A stretch of DNA of 64,000 nt from Bin87 sp963692995 (GTDB lineage Bacteria; Chloroflexota; Dehalococcoidia; Lucifugimonadales; UBA3495), in the NCBI GenBank assembly GCA_963692995.1, contig OY843611.1:2356001-2420000 (forward strand). The letters run 5' to 3'. This document shows positions 1 through 8,693 of this stretch, piece by piece. Within the stretch, counting starts at the first letter, position 1; each line of letters begins with the position of its first letter. The position numbers were made by a program, and so were the translations under genes. Below the pieces are notes generated by a model, which was not told the origin of the DNA, did not search any database, and saw only the letters and a program-made list of their open reading frames with translations.

Positions 1-66
1 GCGTGTCCAAAGGCCGGCTGCCCATTTATAATCAGGTGGCCAATCCGCTACCCGGGAGGACGCATT

Positions 67-1698
67 ATGTCCATCACCAACCTCACCCGCAGCGCCGTGT
101 ACGGCCAGAACGGTATGATTTGTTCCAATTCGCCTCTCGCGGCTTCCGCCGGGCTGCGGGTGTTGCAGGATGGCGGCGCCGCCTTTGACGCCGCGCTGGC
201 CGTGGCCGCAGTGGAAGCCGTGACCATCGTGCCGGCATGCGGACTGGGCGGCGATTCTTTCATCCTGACCTACGAGGCCGCCACGGGAAAAGTTGCCAAC
301 ATCAACAGTAGCGGCGTCGCGGCCTCCGGCGCTGAGGCCGAATTTTACCGCAACCAGGGATTGGCGCTCATGCCGGTTCATGGGCCGCACTCCGTTTCGG
401 TGCCCGGCGAAGCGGCGGCGTGGGAGGCCATGCACCGTAATTTCTGTACCATGCCCTTCGCCGACCTGCTGGCTCCGGCCATTCGCTATGCCGAGCAGGG
501 TTTCCCGGCGCCGCCGCGCATCGCCCGCGCCTTTGCCGGCAACGCGGAACTGCTGGCCCGCTTTTCCGCCACCGCCGACATCTACCTGGCCCGGGGCGGG
601 CGGCCGCCCCGGGTTGGGGAGGTGTTGGTCAATGGCGACCTGGGGAATACCATCCGCGCCGTGGCCGAAGGGGGCGCCGACGCATTTTATCGCAGCGACC
701 TGACCACGAAACTGGTGGCCGGCCTCAACGGCGCCGGCGGCCGGTTCACCGAGGCCGACTTCGCCGGCCACCACGCCGATGTTTGCGAACCCATCAGCGC
801 GTCGTATCGGGGCCATACGGTATATCAGACCCGCCCGCCGTCCCAGGGTTTCATTCTGCTGGAGATGCTGAATATCGTCAGCGGCCACGACCTGTCGTCG
901 ATGATGCCCAACTCGGCCGACTCGATACACCTCCTGGTGGAGGCCAAGAAGATCGCCTACTCCGACCGAAACAGAATGGCCGGCGATCCCAACTTTGTCG
1001 ATTGGCCCCTGGAGGGCCTCTTGTCCATGGAGTACGCCGATCTGCGCCGGGATCAGATCCATCCCTTCCAGTCCGGCAGCGAAGTGAGACCGCTGATGCC
1101 GGTGGACGGGCGCGGCGACACCACCTACTTCTGCGTCGCGGACGCCGCGGGCAACGCAGTGAGCTGGGTCCACAGCCTGTCCAACGGGTTCGGGTCCGGT
1201 GTCGTGGCCCCCGGCACCGGCGTGCTGTTCAACAATCGGGCGGGACGCGGGTTCAGCCTGGAACCGGGACATCCCAACGTGATCGAGCCGGGCAAGCGGA
1301 CGATGCACACCCTGAACTGCTACCTGACCACGGTGGACGGCGAAGCGGCCATCATCGGCGGCACTCCGGGCGGAGACTTCCAGCCGCAGTGCGCCATCCA
1401 GATGCTCACCAAGCTGATCGACGGCGGCCTTCAGCCTCAGGATGCGGTGGAGTCACCCCGGTGGTTCAGCTTCCCCGGCACTGACCCGGCCACTCTGAAC
1501 CGGGCCGGCGAACTGCGGGTGGAAGTTGGAATGCCCGACGATACAATCCGTGACTTGGCGCGCATGGGCCACAATGTGGTGCAAAACCCCCTGGGCTCCT
1601 ACAACGGCGTGGTGCAACTCATCGTCCGGGATCGTCAGCGCGGCGTCCTGGCCGGAGCATCCGATCCGCGGGGTGACGGCCAGGCGGTGGGGTACTGA
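67..1698 (+). CDS. ggt: Gamma-glutamyltransferase family protein
   Basis: A 543-residue Ntn-hydrolase of the gamma-glutamyltransferase family, which cleaves or transfers gamma-glutamyl groups from glutathione and related amides. The autoprocessing site is visible as GDTTYFCVAD, with the likely nucleophile Thr352 starting the small subunit. It is followed by the substrate-site stretch SLSNGFGSGVV, NNRAGRGF, and the oxyanion-region motif GGTPGGDFQPQ. Length is normal for the precursor. No signal peptide or lipobox is seen, so a cytosolic enzyme is inferred, unlike the secreted E. coli protein. The start is set by GGGAGGA at 54-60, 6 nt before ATG. Family members also include glutaryl-7-ACA acylases, so the exact substrate is open. 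Confidence 0.93.
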   Translation: MSITNLTRSAVYGQNGMICSNSPLAASAGLRVLQDGGAAFDAALAVAAVEAVTIVPACGLGGDSFILTYEAATGKVANINSSGVAASGAEAEFYRNQGLALMPVHGPHSVSVPGEAAAWEAMHRNFCTMPFADLLAPAIRYAEQGFPAPPRIARAFAGNAELLARFSATADIYLARGGRPPRVGEVLVNGDLGNTIRAVAEGGADAFYRSDLTTKLVAGLNGAGGRFTEADFAGHHADVCEPISASYRGHTVYQTRPPSQGFILLEMLNIVSGHDLSSMMPNSADSIHLLVEAKKIAYSDRNRMAGDPNFVDWPLEGLLSMEYADLRRDQIHPFQSGSEVRPLMPVDGRGDTTYFCVADAAGNAVSWVHSLSNGFGSGVVAPGTGVLFNNRAGRGFSLEPGHPNVIEPGKRTMHTLNCYLTTVDGEAAIIGGTPGGDFQPQCAIQMLTKLIDGGLQPQDAVESPRWFSFPGTDPATLNRAGELRVEVGMPDDTIRDLARMGHNVVQNPLGSYNGVVQLIVRDRQRGVLAGASDPRGDGQAVGY

Positions 1699-1788
1699 CG
1701 AGCGCCGGCCGGCCGTTGCGCCGGCGCTTCCGTCGTGGTTGGGGCAACGGACTCCGGGCAAGAGGATCTGGCCGGTCGTGACGCTTCG

Positions 1789-2322
1789 TTAGCCTTCGGG
1801 AAAGTAGTAAATCGCTGGCAGGCCACGATACCGCTCGTCAAAATCCATCCCATACCCGACGACGAAGTGATTCGGGATGGTGAAGCCCACGTAATCATAC
1901 TGCACGTCCACCTGACGCCGCTCCGGCTTGTCCAGCAAGGTGCAGTAACGCAGGGATGCCGGCGCGAAACTATTGATGTATTCCGCAACGGCGGCGCCGG
2001 TGTGGCCGGTATCGGCGATATCATCCACGGCCAACACATGGCGGCCGACGATGTGCTGAGCCGGCAGCGCGTCGGCAATGGTCACCTGGCCCGACGACGC
2101 GGTTCCGCTCCCGTAGCTGCTGGCGCGGACAAACTCAATGCGATGCACTTCCGCTCGGAGGACGCGCAACAGGTCGGCCGTGAATACCGTAGCGCCTTTC
2201 AGAAGGCAGACCAGAACCAATCCGGTAGTAGCATAATCCCGGTCGATCTGCCGGGCCAGCCTGGCAATCCCAGAGCGCAGCTCTGCCTCGGAGATCAACA
2301 GGGCGAGCCCGTCGCGGAGCAT
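1789..2322 (-). CDS. hpt: Hypoxanthine phosphoribosyltransferase
   Basis: A 177-residue purine-salvage enzyme that converts hypoxanthine or guanine plus PRPP to the nucleotide in the cytosol. The PRPP-binding motif is VLAVDDIADTGHT, preceded by the flexible-loop region ASSYGSGTASSG. The C-terminal GYGMDFDERYRGLP is the usual base-pocket signature, and length is normal for the short bacterial Hpt. Its ATG overlaps the TAA stop of the upstream gyrB by one base (TAATG), so the two are almost certainly cotranscribed and translationally coupled. No separate SD is needed or obvious. The PRPP motif has VDD rather than the commoner VED, a conservative change. Confidence 0.94.
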   Translation of the reverse strand: MLRDGLALLISEAELRSGIARLARQIDRDYATTGLVLVCLLKGATVFTADLLRVLRAEVHRIEFVRASSYGSGTASSGQVTIADALPAQHIVGRHVLAVDDIADTGHTGAAVAEYINSFAPASLRYCTLLDKPERRQVDVQYDYVGFTIPNHFVVGYGMDFDERYRGLPAIYYFPEG

Positions 2323-4331
2323 TACACGTCCAGGTTCTGAACTTGGGTGGCGTGGGTCTGGATGAAACTCTTGCGCGGCCCGACCTGCTCGCCCATGAGC
2401 ATGGCGAACACGCCGTCGGTATCCGCGATGGAGTCCATGTCATCCAGTTCGTCGAGGGTGACGCGGAGCATCTTGCGGGCGGCCGGGTCCATGGTGGTTT
2501 CCCAAAGCTGGTCAGCGTTCATCTCGCCCAAGCCTTTGTAGCGTTGCAGGGTGGGTTCGGATCGCGCCGTTGACATGCGCTTGATGAGCGCGTCCTTTTC
2601 ATCTTCGCTATATGCGTAAGCGATGTTGCGCCCCCGCTGCACGCGGTAAAGGGGCGGTTGCGCGATGTAGAGGTAGCCGTCCTGGATCAACTGCCGCATC
2701 CGTCGGTAGAAGTAGGTCAGGATCAGGGTACGGATGTGCGAGCCGTCCACGTCGGCGTCGGTCATTATGATGATGCGATGATAGCGCAGCCGGGAGATGT
2801 CGAAGGCTTCGCCCTCTCCCGCGCCCACCGCGGAGATGATGGCGCGGATTTCCTCGTGGCCCAGGATGCGCTCCACTTTGTCCAGGAATCGCTCCACGTT
2901 GAGAATCTTCCCCTTGAGGGGCAAGATGGCCTGGAACTGGCGGTCTCGCCCCATTTTGGCGGAACCGCCGGCGGATTCGCCTTCCACGATATACAACTCG
3001 GACTTCGCCGGATCACGCTCGGAACAGTCCGCCAGTTTGCCGGGCAAAGAGGTTCCGTCCAGAGCGTTCTTACGCAGCACCAGGTCGCGGGCCCGGCGGG
3101 CGGCCTCGCGGGCGGCGTGGTTGGTCTGGATTTTTTCGATGATCCCCTTCGCCGACGTGGGGCTTTCCTCCAGGAAACGGGTCAGCCCCTCAGACGTCGC
3201 AGCCTCAACACGGCTGCGTATCTCGGGATTGCTGAGCTTATTCTTGGTCTGACCTTCAAATTGCGGGTCGCCCAGCTTCACACTGACCACCGCGACTAAA
3301 CCGCCCCGGGTGTCCTCCCCGCTGAATGAATCCTTGGGGTCTTTCAGGAAGTTCTGCTTGCGCGCATAGTCGTTCAGAACACGGGTCAGCGCCGACCGGA
3401 AACCGGCCAAATGCGTTCCGCCTTCCGGTGTGAGGATGCAGTTGGCGAAAGTGCGTTCGTCGGCCGCCAGGTTGTCGTGGCCGTCAGTGTGGTGGTATTG
3501 GAAGGACACCTCCACATCCGCGTCCTCGGCGATACGCTGGTAATAGAAGGGATCCGGCATCACCACGTTGCGCTTGCGGTTGATGTTGCGCACCATGCTG
3601 GCCACGCCGGTATCGAAGAAGAAGCACCGCTCGATGTCGCCCTGCCGCGCCTCCTCGTGGAACTCGCTGATCAGGCGGATTTCCAGCCCCTTATTCAGGT
3701 ACGCGGTCTGCCGCAGCTGTGCCACCAGCCGGCCAAAGTCGTAGGTGATCTCGGGAAAGATTTCCGGATCGGCGTAGTAGGTGACCTTGGTCCCCTGCTT
3801 TTTCACCCGCTGGTGGCGTACCAGTTCGGTGGTCGGAATCCCCTTGGCGTAGTCCTGGGTATAGCGCGCGCCGTCGCGACAGATCTCGGCGTGGAGTTTA
3901 ACAGCCAGGGCGTTGACAACGGACGCCCCGACGCCGTGCAGGCCACCGGATACTTTGTAAGCCGCGCTGTCAAACTTGCCCCCGGCGTGCAGGGTGGTCA
4001 TCACCGTTTCCAAGCCGGACACGCCGGTGTCCGGGTGGCGATCCACCGGGATGCCTCGGCCATTGTCGGAGACGCTTACCGCTCCGTCGGCGCCGACGTG
4101 CACGTCGATACGATCACAGTACCCCGCCAACGCCTCGTCAACGGCATTGTCCAGCAACTCCTTTATGAGATGATGCAGGCCATCAACCCCGGTGCTGCCG
4201 ATATACATTCCCGGCCGGACCCGGACCGCCTCCAATCCCTTTAGAACCTGGATATTGTCTGAAGTATATTCCGAGGATTGTTGGGCGCCAGATAAAATTA
4301 CTTGTTGAGTCATGCTGTTGCGATGCTCCAC
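2322..4331 (-). CDS. gyrB: DNA gyrase subunit B (type IIA topoisomerase ATPase)
   Basis: A 669-residue ATPase/Toprim subunit that drives DNA supercoiling together with GyrA, which is not in this window. The N-terminal GHKL ATPase has NAVDEALAG, DNGRGIP, LHAGGKF and GGLHGVG. The transducer domain follows. The Toprim part carries ELYIVEGESAGGSAKMGRDR, ILPLKGKILNVE and TDADVDGSHIRTL, and the tail has QRYKGLGEMNADQLWETTMDP, which is GyrB-like rather than ParE-like. The length and lack of an insert fit Gram-positive-type GyrB. An ATG six codons downstream (4313) is an alternative start. A perfect 16-bp tandem duplication lies just upstream. The gene is followed by hpt in a TAATG overlap. Confidence 0.95.
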   Translation of the reverse strand: MEHRNSMTQQVILSGAQQSSEYTSDNIQVLKGLEAVRVRPGMYIGSTGVDGLHHLIKELLDNAVDEALAGYCDRIDVHVGADGAVSVSDNGRGIPVDRHPDTGVSGLETVMTTLHAGGKFDSAAYKVSGGLHGVGASVVNALAVKLHAEICRDGARYTQDYAKGIPTTELVRHQRVKKQGTKVTYYADPEIFPEITYDFGRLVAQLRQTAYLNKGLEIRLISEFHEEARQGDIERCFFFDTGVASMVRNINRKRNVVMPDPFYYQRIAEDADVEVSFQYHHTDGHDNLAADERTFANCILTPEGGTHLAGFRSALTRVLNDYARKQNFLKDPKDSFSGEDTRGGLVAVVSVKLGDPQFEGQTKNKLSNPEIRSRVEAATSEGLTRFLEESPTSAKGIIEKIQTNHAAREAARRARDLVLRKNALDGTSLPGKLADCSERDPAKSELYIVEGESAGGSAKMGRDRQFQAILPLKGKILNVERFLDKVERILGHEEIRAIISAVGAGEGEAFDISRLRYHRIIIMTDADVDGSHIRTLILTYFYRRMRQLIQDGYLYIAQPPLYRVQRGRNIAYAYSEDEKDALIKRMSTARSEPTLQRYKGLGEMNADQLWETTMDPAARKMLRVTLDELDDMDSIADTDGVFAMLMGEQVGPRKSFIQTHATQVQNLDV

Positions 4332-4336
4332 ACATT

Positions 4337-4368
4337 AATGGTCTAGTTCCTGAATGGTCTAGTTCCTG
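4337..4368. repeat. Perfect 16-bp tandem duplication upstream of gyrB
   Basis: AATGGTCTAGTTCCTG occurs twice head-to-tail with no difference, five bases from the gyrB start on the minus strand. It lies in the 5' untranslated region. The remaining spacer up to the NUDIX gene (about 210 nt) holds a possible minus-strand -10 (TATACT, 4403-4408) and no gene. Confidence 0.9.
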
Positions 4369-4579
4369 CAAAGTAAGCGGTTGATAAAGGTCTCGGCAAG
4401 AAAGTATAACGATTATTGCCACTTCGGATTGTACCATATTCTCTACTGTCCTGTCCGGCCGCCCGTGTCACTAATTCGGTGATTTTGCAAAAACGCAACG
4501 TCACCGGGGCTAATCCGAAGGGCGACGTAGCCACTGCTCCGGAGCGCCAATCCACTAGCCCCGCAGCCGGACTCCGCGG

Positions 4580-5005
4580 TCACGAAGCGTAGTACCAGTT
4601 CCCTGAAAGTAGGCTGGCAATGGCCCGGCGCATGGGTTCAAATAGCGGTTCCGGCGGCTCTAGCAGGGGAAACCAGCCGCATTCTTCCAGGGTGCCGTCG
4701 GCCTGATTGGGAACCGGCTCTTGGTCGCCTATATCGCCGAGGAACTCCACATCGACGTAATGGCGCTCGTAGGCGATGATGTTGCTGAGACACAACACCC
4801 GCAGTTCGCCCACGTCCACCCCAAGCTCCTCCCGGGCTTCCCGGCGCGCGCAATCCTCCAGCGATTCGCCGTGCTCCAGGTGCCCCCCGGCCGACGCCCA
4901 CGTTGCCGCTCCGTGGGAGCCGCGACGCTGCGCCAGAAAAACGCGGCCGTCTCGTATGAACACCACACCCACGCCCACCAATGGCCGATTCTGCTGCTCA
5001 GTCAC
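4580..5005 (-). CDS. NUDIX hydrolase
   Basis: A 141-residue nucleoside-diphosphate-linked-X hydrolase. The Nudix box is complete: GGHLEHGESLED followed by ARREAREELGV (G-x5-E-x7-REAREELG). N-terminal VGVGVVFIRDGRVFLAQRR is the usual first strand pair, and GTLEECGWFPL is typical of MutT/NUDT15-like members that clean up oxidised or non-canonical dNTPs. I chose GTG at 5005 (VTEQQNRP) because the frame further upstream runs over the divergent phosphatase gene and looks non-coding. The substrate cannot be read from the sequence. Confidence 0.88.
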   Translation of the reverse strand: MTEQQNRPLVGVGVVFIRDGRVFLAQRRGSHGAATWASAGGHLEHGESLEDCARREAREELGVDVGELRVLCLSNIIAYERHYVDVEFLGDIGDQEPVPNQADGTLEECGWFPLLEPPEPLFEPMRRAIASLLSGNWYYAS

Positions 5006-5053
5006 GCTCTGTAGTATAGCAGAGCCGGGGGACTTTGGACGCCGTCCTCGCGC

Positions 5054-5083
5054 TTGTAGCTGGCCGTCACCCGATGCTAGACT
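5054..5083 (+). promoter_or_regulatory. Candidate sigma-70-type promoter of the phosphatase gene
   Basis: TTGTAG (5054-5059), an 18-nt spacer and TAGACT (5078-5083) precede the ATG at 5124, giving a leader of about 35 nt that contains the SD site. Confidence 0.5.
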
Positions 5084-5123
5084 GACTTGTTCCGTAATCC
5101 TCAGCCATCCAGGAGACGTACCA

Positions 5124-5957
5124 ATGCCCAATCTGCCCTTCGCTGACGAGTTGCCCCGGTCCAACTCGGGGGACACCGCGTTGTCGGTCTGCGAAACTGC
5201 GGCCCGCCGGGCCGGAGCCCTGGTGATGGAGCGGTTTCGCAGCGACGTTGCGGTAAGTCTGAAAGGCCGAGCCAACGTGGTCACGGATGCTGACTTGGCC
5301 TCGGAACGGTTGATCCTGGACTATGTGGGCGCGGAGTATCCGGAGTTCGGAATACTGTCCGAAGAATCGGCGCCGGTCGCCGGATCTTCGCCCTACACGT
5401 GGGTCGTGGATCCTATCGACGGAACCCGGAACTTCGCCGAAGGCATCCCCCATTTCTGCGTAGTGGTCGCCATCGCTGCGGGCAACGATGTGGTGGCCGG
5501 CGTCACCTACGACCCGGTGCGCGATGAGATGTTCGCCGCCCAGCGTGGGCACGGCGCCACCCGCAACGGTGAACCCATGCGGGTATCGGACCGCCAGCAA
5601 ATTGACGAAGCGGTGCTGGGATTCGACCTGGGCTACAACTTCGATCAGGCCAAGCTGCTGCTGGAAATGGCTGGCGATCTCTGGCCACAGGCATCGGCAT
5701 ACCGGCTGATGGGTTCCAGCGCCCTGAGCCTGGCCTACGCCGCCTGCGGGCGTATCGACCTGTATTTTCACCACAGCCTGTCAGCCTGGGATATCGCCTC
5801 GGGTATCCTGCTGGCCCGAGAGGCCGGCGGGCGGGTTCTGGATCGAGCGACGCTGGAGGAGGCTACGCTCTTCTCATCGGGGCTGATCGTCGCCAACCCG
5901 ACGTTGGTGGACCAATTCTTGACGATGACGGACGGGGCCGCCTGGCGGGGAATATAG
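5124..5957 (+). CDS. Inositol monophosphatase family protein
   Basis: A 277-residue Mg-dependent phosphatase of the IMPase/FBPase/CysQ superfamily. Metal and catalytic residues are visible: Glu80-Glu81 in SEES, the DPIDGT box at residues 96-101, and SAWDIASG with Asp223. Its likely role is hydrolysis of inositol-1-phosphate or a related sugar phosphate; in this genome it could complete inositol synthesis from the Ino1 product (55.3 kb), but histidinol-phosphatase and fructose-bisphosphatase activity are known in the family. ATG at 5124 has AGGAG 8 nt upstream (5111-5115). The same open frame extends upstream, but that part lies opposite the NUDIX gene. Confidence 0.9.
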   Translation: MPNLPFADELPRSNSGDTALSVCETAARRAGALVMERFRSDVAVSLKGRANVVTDADLASERLILDYVGAEYPEFGILSEESAPVAGSSPYTWVVDPIDGTRNFAEGIPHFCVVVAIAAGNDVVAGVTYDPVRDEMFAAQRGHGATRNGEPMRVSDRQQIDEAVLGFDLGYNFDQAKLLLEMAGDLWPQASAYRLMGSSALSLAYAACGRIDLYFHHSLSAWDIASGILLAREAGGRVLDRATLEEATLFSSGLIVANPTLVDQFLTMTDGAAWRGI

Positions 5958-6060
5958 CCCGACCCGCAGACAGTGCGACGTCAGCCGGTTGCTGCCGGGT
6001 TGAGCCGACAGCGGCCGGTGAACCTCGGCTCCCGCCGTCCCAGGGGCGGACGCTCAAAAA

Positions 6061-7017
6061 CTAAGCGTCGCTGCTCACGGTGGCGAACCGCTCCATCACT
6101 TCCCGGGCAAAGAGCGCCAGACTCTCGTTCGGCACAGGGTCGGGAAAAACGACGAAAAAGTACCGGATGCCGCACTCAACATATTCAGCAATACGCTCGC
6201 AGATTTGCTCCGGAGCGCCGGACCAGGCATTGCTGAGACGCTGGGCGCGGTATGCCAAGGCGCTCATGCCAGCTTGCTTCGCCAGCCGCGCCACCAGCAG
6301 ATCATACTCGCGTTGCGTGGGAGCAATCACGCAGTCAGCGTTGTGGGTCAACTCAATGCTCGAGGGATCGCGGCCAGCGGCCTCTGCGGCCTGATACATA
6401 ATCCGGATGTATGCCCGGTGCTGCTCCAGGGTATCATTGGAGCCGGCGTTGCTGATGTCGGCAATGCGCCCGATCATCGGCAGCACGTAACGCGGGCCGT
6501 GGCCGCCCACCAGGATGGGAACGGGATTCTGAGTTGGTTTGGGTTGGATGGACGCGCTCGTTGCCTGGTAATATTGCCCGCGAAAATCTACCGAGTCCTC
6601 TGCCCAAAGGCGGCGCATCAGCGCGACGGACTCTTCCAGCATTTCGCAGCGTACGCGAGTGGAGGGAAAAGGCCAGCCGGCGGCCCGGGTGTCGCTCCGG
6701 CTGCCGCCGGCCCCGATGCCCAGCGTGATTCGCCCGCCGCTGATCACGTCCAGCGTGGCTGCCATCTTGGCGGTTAACACCGGATGTCGGTAGTGGTTGG
6801 CCAGCACCATGGGCACGGCTCGGATACGCTCCGTCTGAGCCAGCAGCGCCGTCAATGTTGTCCAGCATTCCAGAGCGTCGGTGGTCAGCAAGTCAAACAG
6901 GCTGGCCGAGTAATAGCCCAGCCGGTCGGCCTCTTGCCAGATACGCAACAGGTCGTGGTATTCGTAGCGGTATTGGTTGACGCGGACGTTGAATTTGACC
7001 GGAGATCGGGGCGTCAT
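6061..7017 (-). CDS. LLM-class flavin/F420-dependent oxidoreductase
   Basis: A 318-residue luciferase-like (TIM-barrel) oxidoreductase. Family hallmarks are the N-terminal ADRLGYYSASLFD helix, the GGRITLGIGAGGSRSD stretch after strand 4 and VPILVGGHGPRYVL late in the barrel. Members use FMN or coenzyme F420 to oxidise, reduce or mono-oxygenate small organics; the substrate here is unknown. It is the first of five family members in the window and is read in the same direction as the next one, separated by a perfect palindrome. The phosphatase at 5124-5957 is convergent with it. Confidence 0.88.
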   Translation of the reverse strand: MTPRSPVKFNVRVNQYRYEYHDLLRIWQEADRLGYYSASLFDLLTTDALECWTTLTALLAQTERIRAVPMVLANHYRHPVLTAKMAATLDVISGGRITLGIGAGGSRSDTRAAGWPFPSTRVRCEMLEESVALMRRLWAEDSVDFRGQYYQATSASIQPKPTQNPVPILVGGHGPRYVLPMIGRIADISNAGSNDTLEQHRAYIRIMYQAAEAAGRDPSSIELTHNADCVIAPTQREYDLLVARLAKQAGMSALAYRAQRLSNAWSGAPEQICERIAEYVECGIRYFFVVFPDPVPNESLALFAREVMERFATVSSDA

Positions 7018-7033
7018 GGCTCACCAACCCAAA

Positions 7034-7061
7034 GCCGGGGCGAATAATTATTCGCCCCGGC
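7034..7061. repeat. Perfect 28-bp palindrome (GGGGCGAAT-armed)
   Basis: Two 12-bp arms, GCCGGGGCGAAT and its complement, surround AATT. It lies between two LLM genes and could act as an intercistronic hairpin. It resembles the palindrome at 62721-62750 and belongs to a family with GGGGCG arms and different centres. Confidence 0.9.
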
Positions 7062-7086
7062 GCGGTTCGGACGATTGGCGTCTCCG

Positions 7087-8271
7087 CTACTTGGATCCGT
7101 TGCCGTTCCGGAAGGCAGGGATGACTTCCTTGCCGAACTTCTCGATGGAACCCATAACCTTCTCGTGGGGGATGGTTTCCGTCTGCATGATCAGCATAAC
7201 CTGGTCAACGCCGATATCCTCGTACATCTGGCAGGTTTTGATGCAGGACTCGGGACTGCCGGCAATGATCACGCCGCGGTCGGACAGGGTTTTGCCGTCC
7301 AGCTGGGCGATGGCGGCGCGAGCGGCGCCCGGCCCGGCGTCAAGGGACAAACCCACATCCTGGGCCAACTGCTGGTGCTCTTCGTCGGACTGGCGGAGCC
7401 AGCGGCTGAAGTCCGCCGACAGGTGGTCGGGAACGCCGCCCCAGGCTTGCAGCAATTCTTCATACGCCCCGATGCGGCCGGCGATGTAGGGCTTGTCCGG
7501 CCCGAAGAAGGTCTTCATCGACTCGGCGGCCAGCTCCTTGGCGTAATCATCGTCGTCATCGCAGAAGCCGTGGACGTTATTGCCCCAAAACTCGGTGATG
7601 AACTCGCCAACGGGTTCGCAGTCCTTCAGGGCGTCGCGGTAAATCTGCACCTTCTCCCTGAGCACTTCGACGGCGTAGGAGGCTGAAGACAACACGCCGA
7701 TGCCCTTCTGGGCGGCGAGACGGAAGCTGTCTTCGGAAGTGCAGGCCAGGTACAGGCGCGGGTGCGGCTGTTGGTAGGGCTTGGGCAGCACCCGGCGCTT
7801 TGGCACGCTCCAGTTCTCGCCCTCGTATTCGTACTCATCCGAGGTCCAGATCTTGGGCAGCATGCTGATCGACTCGTCCCACAGGTTGCGGGTTTCCCGG
7901 GGGTCGATGCCCAGTCCGGTCTGCTCGTAAGCGTTGGAGCGGCCGGTGCCGACTTCGATGCGTCCGTCAGTCAGCTGGTCCAGCAGGGCCACGCGCTCGG
8001 CAACACGCACGGGATGGTGGTAGGGCAAGATGCAGACGCCGTAACCAATGCGGATCTGCTTGGTGATTCGGCTGAGGGCGCCGAAGATGGCATCCTGTGC
8101 CGGCGAACCGGAGAAACCGGTCAGGAAGTGATGCTCAACAAACCAGAGGTTGTCGAATCCCACCTGGTCGGCCAGTTCGCACTGTTCCAATGTCTCCTTG
8201 TACAGGGCGTTCCAATCGATCTCCGTGCCCTGAAAAGGGCGTTGACATTCGTAAAGCAGACCGAACTGCAT
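7087..8271 (-). CDS. LLM-class flavin-dependent oxidoreductase (alkanal monooxygenase-like)
   Basis: A 394-residue luciferase-family enzyme of the longer type. The N-terminal MQFGLLYECQRP, the DNLWFVEHHFL motif and LTDGRIEVGTGRSN match bacterial-luciferase-like flavin monooxygenases; the C-terminal IIAGSPESCIKTCQMYED is the family's closing helix. It probably oxygenates or cleaves an organic substrate with reduced FMN or F420, and the substrate is not deducible. AAGGAGAT lies 5 nt before the ATG on the minus strand. The divergent GMC oxidoreductase lies 422 nt away across a structured spacer. SAR202 genomes are known for many such paralogues, which supports but does not prove the assignment of the host. 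Confidence 0.9.
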   Translation of the reverse strand: MQFGLLYECQRPFQGTEIDWNALYKETLEQCELADQVGFDNLWFVEHHFLTGFSGSPAQDAIFGALSRITKQIRIGYGVCILPYHHPVRVAERVALLDQLTDGRIEVGTGRSNAYEQTGLGIDPRETRNLWDESISMLPKIWTSDEYEYEGENWSVPKRRVLPKPYQQPHPRLYLACTSEDSFRLAAQKGIGVLSSASYAVEVLREKVQIYRDALKDCEPVGEFITEFWGNNVHGFCDDDDDYAKELAAESMKTFFGPDKPYIAGRIGAYEELLQAWGGVPDHLSADFSRWLRQSDEEHQQLAQDVGLSLDAGPGAARAAIAQLDGKTLSDRGVIIAGSPESCIKTCQMYEDIGVDQVMLIMQTETIPHEKVMGSIEKFGKEVIPAFRNGNGSK

Positions 8272-8693
8272 GGTTGATCTCCTTTCCAGGTAGCTGGTTC
8301 AAAGTAGCTGGTACTGTCGGACGGATGCGGCAAAGCAGCGGATTTCAGATAATGATGGGACAGGCCCCACGGGAACAGACGCCGGCCTTGGAGGCTTGGC
8401 GGCAGTATAGCGCAAACACGCGGTGTTGGGGAGTTATGTTTGCCCCCGCCGCGCTGTGGTACAGTACGGTAACGCCAAACCGCTTCAGGCGACACCAGGT
8501 TCAGGTGACACCCGGGCCGGCAAGTTTTCATCGTTCATAGGCGTTGCAGATGAGAAGAGCGGAATATGCCGCGCTCACTTGAGCGAAGAAAAGTCGCCCG
8601 GAGAAACCCCGGCCCCTTGCCGGGGACGGCATAACGGGTGATAATCCGGCTGAAAGTGAAACTCCGTAAAAGCCTGTCAGGAGGCGTACCGGA
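8272..8693 (+). ncRNA. 422-nt spacer with candidate structured leader of the GMC gene
   Basis: No gene is seen. The 8567-8629 part can fold as a three-way junction on the plus strand. ATGCCG (about 8566) pairs with CGGCAT (about 8626) and encloses two hairpins: CGCTCA/TGAGCG, and CCCCGGC/GCCGGGG with loop CCCTT. Closer to the start, GCCT can pair with the AGGC that overlaps the AGGAGG ribosome site. This could be a cis-regulatory RNA; no named riboswitch class was matched. The 5' part has an imperfect duplication of AGTAGCTGGT. Confidence 0.35.

Noticed and set aside
8620..8690. Cobalamin riboswitch before the GMC gene
   Set aside because: GGTGATAATCC and TCAGGAGG look alike, but the essential GCCACTG-type B12-box and CCCGC segment are missing.
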